DNA from: Agromyces sp.
GTDB lineage: Bacteria > Actinomycetota > Actinomycetes > Actinomycetales > Microbacteriaceae
Direction of reading: 5' to 3'
DNA: 7,391 nt
NCBI GenBank assembly: GCA_031178025.1
Contig: JAPSJU010000095.1
Span: 1 to 7,391, forward strand
How positions within the stretch are numbered: position 1 is the stretch's first letter; the number at the start of each line of letters is the position of its first letter. A model generated the notes under the pieces. It was not told the DNA's origin and did not search any database. It worked only from the letters and a program-made list of their open reading frames with translations. A program made the translations under genes and the position numbers. Shown one piece after another: positions 5,833-7,391 of the stretch.

Positions 5833-6873
5833 CTACTCCGCTGTCGCCCGGATGGCGTCGTAGAGCGCCTGCTGCGAGTCCGAGGTGATGAACTCGTCGA
5901 GCAGCGGCGTGAGGGCGTCGACGAATGCCTCGCTGTCGACTTCCTCGAACGTCGCGCCGCCCTCCTCGGCACCGGTGATGGCCTTCTCGGTCTCCGAGTT
6001 CCACAGCTCGGTGTGCTGCTCCCAGGCCGCCGTCCAGCCCTCGTCGAATGCAGCGCGATCGGCGTCCGACATGCTCTCGAGCGTGTCCGTGTTGATGATG
6101 AGGAAATCGGCACCGATCAGGTGGCGAGTGTACGAGAAGAACGGCGCGACCTCGTAGTGCTTCTGTGTGAAGTACGAGATCTCGTTGTTCTCGGCACCGT
6201 CGATCACGCCTCCCTGCAGCCCCGTGTAGACCTCGGAGAACGCCATCGGAGTGGGGGAAGCGCCGAGCGCGTTGATCATCCCGATGAAGACCGGGCTCTC
6301 CTGCACGCGGATCTTCTTGCCCTCCAGACCATCGGGCGTGTCCGCGATCTTGTCCTTGAGGTAGACGCTCCGAGCGCCCTGGGTGAGTCCGCCGACGACC
6401 GTGATGCTGTCGCTCTCCTCGAGCGAGGCGTAGACGTCTCCGACGACCTCTTCGTCGCTCAGCACCGACATCTGGTGTTCGATCGAGTCGAAGACCGTCG
6501 GGAGGCTGAAGACGACGAAGTCGTCGTTGACATTCTCGAGCTGAGGAGCCGAGACGATCGCGAGATCGATCACGCCGTCCTTCACCGACTGGATGTACTC
6601 GGCCTGGTCCCCGAGCTGGGAGTCGGGGTAGACCTCGATGTTCCAGCGACCGTCGGTCGCTTCGGCGAGGTCCTCGCCGAAGGCCTCCAGCGCGATGAAC
6701 GAGGGGTGCGTCTGGGCCTGGTTGAGGGCGAGTTTCATCGTCGTCGGCTCGACGCTCTCGGCTGAAGCGTCGCCGCCGCCGTCTCCGCCCCCGGTGCCGC
6801 CGCTGCATGCGGCGAGCGCGAGAGCCGCGATCGCGGTGGTCGCGATGAACGCGATTCGGGTCGATTTCCGCAT
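5833..6873 (-). CDS. dctP: TRAP transporter substrate-binding lipoprotein (DctP family)
   Basis: This extracytoplasmic receptor captures a carboxylate, probably gluconate or another sugar acid, and passes it to DctQM. The 346-residue precursor has a lipoprotein signal (RKSTR, hydrophobic core, lipobox LAAC with Cys23) and a Gly-rich linker (24-34), so it should be membrane-anchored in a Gram-positive cell. DctP hallmarks are HPSFIALEAFGEDLAEATDG (56-75), VYPDSQLGD (81-89), Arg168 in TQGARSVY, GLEGKKIRVQESP (182-194) with Arg189 at the position that normally binds the ligand carboxylate, and PMAFSEVYTGLQGGVIDGAE (209-228). The ATG at 6871-6873 has a strong Shine-Dalgarno AAGGAG (6880-6885) at 6-base spacing and leads straight into the signal peptide; an upstream in-frame ATG near 7035 would spoil it. 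It is the first transporter gene after the lacI regulator. The exact ligand cannot be read from sequence; a C4-dicarboxylate or uronate remains possible. Confidence 0.95.
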   Translation of the reverse strand: MRKSTRIAFIATTAIAALALAACSGGTGGGDGGGDASAESVEPTTMKLALNQAQTHPSFIALEAFGEDLAEATDGRWNIEVYPDSQLGDQAEYIQSVKDGVIDLAIVSAPQLENVNDDFVVFSLPTVFDSIEHQMSVLSDEEVVGDVYASLEESDSITVVGGLTQGARSVYLKDKIADTPDGLEGKKIRVQESPVFIGMINALGASPTPMAFSEVYTGLQGGVIDGAENNEISYFTQKHYEVAPFFSYTRHLIGADFLIINTDTLESMSDADRAAFDEGWTAAWEQHTELWNSETEKAITGAEEGGATFEEVDSEAFVDALTPLLDEFITSDSQQALYDAIRATAE

Positions 6874-6997
6874 GATGTTCTCCTTCGAACGCTGTACAGG
6901 ACGCAGGCCGAGCGCCGGCCGGACCATGGAGGGATGCTGCGCTGTGAGCAGGTTCCGTCCGTTCCGGTCCTCGCCGATCGGTGATGGGTTTGGATCA

Positions 6998-7021
6998 GAA
7001 CGGAGCGCCGTGACTCCGTTC
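6998..7021. repeat. Inverted repeat in the dctP leader
   Basis: GAACGGAG (6998-7005) and CTCCGTTC (7014-7021) are perfect 8-bp arms around CGCCGTGA. It lies about 125 bases upstream of dctP and 30 bases downstream, in the transcription sense, of the LacI-type palindrome. It may be a leader hairpin or a second protein-binding site. A smaller 5-bp hairpin (6906-6920) lies nearer the dctP Shine-Dalgarno. No known riboswitch class is recognised. Confidence 0.45.
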
Positions 7022-7051
7022 CGAGCTACATTCACTCACTGAGCGCGACCT

Positions 7052-7071
7052 CATGGCAACCAGTTGCCATG
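7052..7071. promoter_or_regulatory. Probable LacI-type operator for the dctPQM-gntK operon
   Basis: CATGGCAAC (7052-7060) and GTTGCCATG (7063-7071) are perfect 9-bp arms around CA. The core AACCAGTT matches the AA-N-CG-N-TT pattern of LacI-family operators except for A in place of the central G. It lies between the end of the lacI-family gene and dctP, 178 bases before the dctP start. The adjacent regulator probably binds it. I found no clear -35/-10 pair next to it. Confidence 0.65.
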
Positions 7072-7079
7072 GGTTGCCT

Positions 7080-7100
7080 CGCGGGCTCCGCATGCCCGCG
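7080..7100 (-). terminator. Candidate terminator hairpin after the lacI-family gene
   Basis: CGCGGGC (7080-7086) and GCCCGCG (7094-7100) form a perfect 7-bp GC stem with a 7-base loop, starting 48 bases after the regulator's stop codon. No T-run follows on the minus strand, so it may also be an attenuating hairpin between the regulator and the transport genes. Confidence 0.4.
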
Positions 7101-7148
7101 TTCGAAGCACTCTGAACGGGATGCCCGACCCCGTCGCGGCCATCCGGC

Positions 7149-7391
7149 TCATGCCGGCGTGCCATGGGAGGCGGTCTCGGGATGCACGCCGTTCGGCCAG
7201 TGTTGGCGGGGATTCGCGGGGCCGGTGGACATGCGCACCACGAGCTGTGCTGGAAGCAGGGCCGTCTTCAGCGGCCCCCGCGAGACGGACCTCTGCCGGA
7301 TGGTCGGATCGCGCAGCTCGTTGAGGAGCGTTGCCACGGCAACGGCTCCGAGCTGCCGGAGTGGTGCTGCGACCGTGGTGAGCTGAGGAGT
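7149..7391 (-). CDS. LacI-family transcriptional regulator, C-terminal part only
   Basis: The last 80 residues of a LacI/GalR-family repressor are in the window; the DNA-binding N-terminus and most of the sugar-binding domain lie beyond 7391. The family signature is clear: PQLTTVAAPLRQLGAVAVAT is the typical hinge into the last helix of the effector domain, followed by LLNELRDP and the final strand LLPAQLVVRMST (visible residues 45-56), which matches the usual LPxxLVxRxST ending. A tail of about 24 residues (GPANPRQHWPNGVHPETASH and a few more) follows and is unconserved in style. There is no start in the window. The gene lies upstream of dctP on the same strand, with a LacI-type palindrome in between, so it probably regulates the sugar-acid TRAP operon. 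The effector might be gluconate or 6-phosphogluconate; this is inference. Confidence 0.9.
   Translation of the reverse strand, partial: TPQLTTVAAPLRQLGAVAVATLLNELRDPTIRQRSVSRGPLKTALLPAQLVVRMSTGPANPRQHWPNGVHPETASHGTPA

Noticed and set aside
5712..6113. N-terminal extension of dctQ to a start at 6113
   Set aside because: The added residues are Ser/Arg/Pro-rich and come from the dctP gene read in another frame; the GTG at 5711 has a good Shine-Dalgarno.
5818..6765. 315-residue open frame on the plus strand opposite dctP
   Set aside because: Antisense shadow rich in D, R, V and L with no recognisable domain or start signal.
5708..6808. Arg-rich 366-residue open frame on the minus strand
   Set aside because: It overlaps dctP in another frame and is rich in R, G and H; dctP has clear family motifs, a lipobox and a Shine-Dalgarno.
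7052..7071. The dctP palindrome and the GH3 palindrome as sites for one shared repressor
   Set aside because: Aligned on their centres they agree at only about five of 18 positions, so a common regulator is not supported.

Overview
The window is high-GC DNA with strong G/C-ending codon use. It carries a two-domain L25/Ctc ribosomal protein, a secreted family 3 glycoside hydrolase (GH3), and a TRAP transporter operon with a LacI-type regulator. This fits a high-GC actinobacterium, most plausibly Microbacteriaceae (Microbacterium-like). That assignment rests on style of sequence and gene content, not on a database match.

Left part (1-2873): the 5' portion of rplY/ctc (50S protein L25) runs leftward out of the window. 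A 359-base divergent spacer follows, holding a near-ideal LacI-family operator (766-783). Then comes a rightward gene for an exported GH3 beta-glucosidase-like enzyme (813-2873). Its Shine-Dalgarno fixes the start, and the protein carries a textbook EF-hand-like calcium loop just after the signal peptide.

Middle (2874-3161): a convergent intergenic stretch with a perfect 14-bp stem-loop (2971-3003) that probably terminates transcription from both sides.

Right part (3162-7391), all leftward: a LacI-family regulator (only its C-terminus is in the window), then dctP (substrate-binding lipoprotein), dctQ (small membrane subunit), dctM (large permease) and gntK (gluconokinase). dctQ and dctM are 3 bases apart and probably translationally coupled. 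dctP and dctQ are separated by 121 bases containing a large stem-loop that could set the ratio of binding protein to permease. A 20-bp palindrome of LacI type lies between the regulator gene and dctP.

Working model: a LacI-type repressor senses a sugar acid and controls a sodium-coupled TRAP importer. The importer brings in gluconate or a related aldonate, which GntK phosphorylates to 6-phosphogluconate for the pentose phosphate or Entner-Doudoroff route. The GH3 enzyme is separately transcribed and has a different operator. It could in principle supply gluconate by hydrolysing oxidised cello-oligosaccharides, but that link is speculative. I saw no CRISPR array, insertion sequence, tRNA or rRNA, and no clear sign of an undescribed defence or mobile system.
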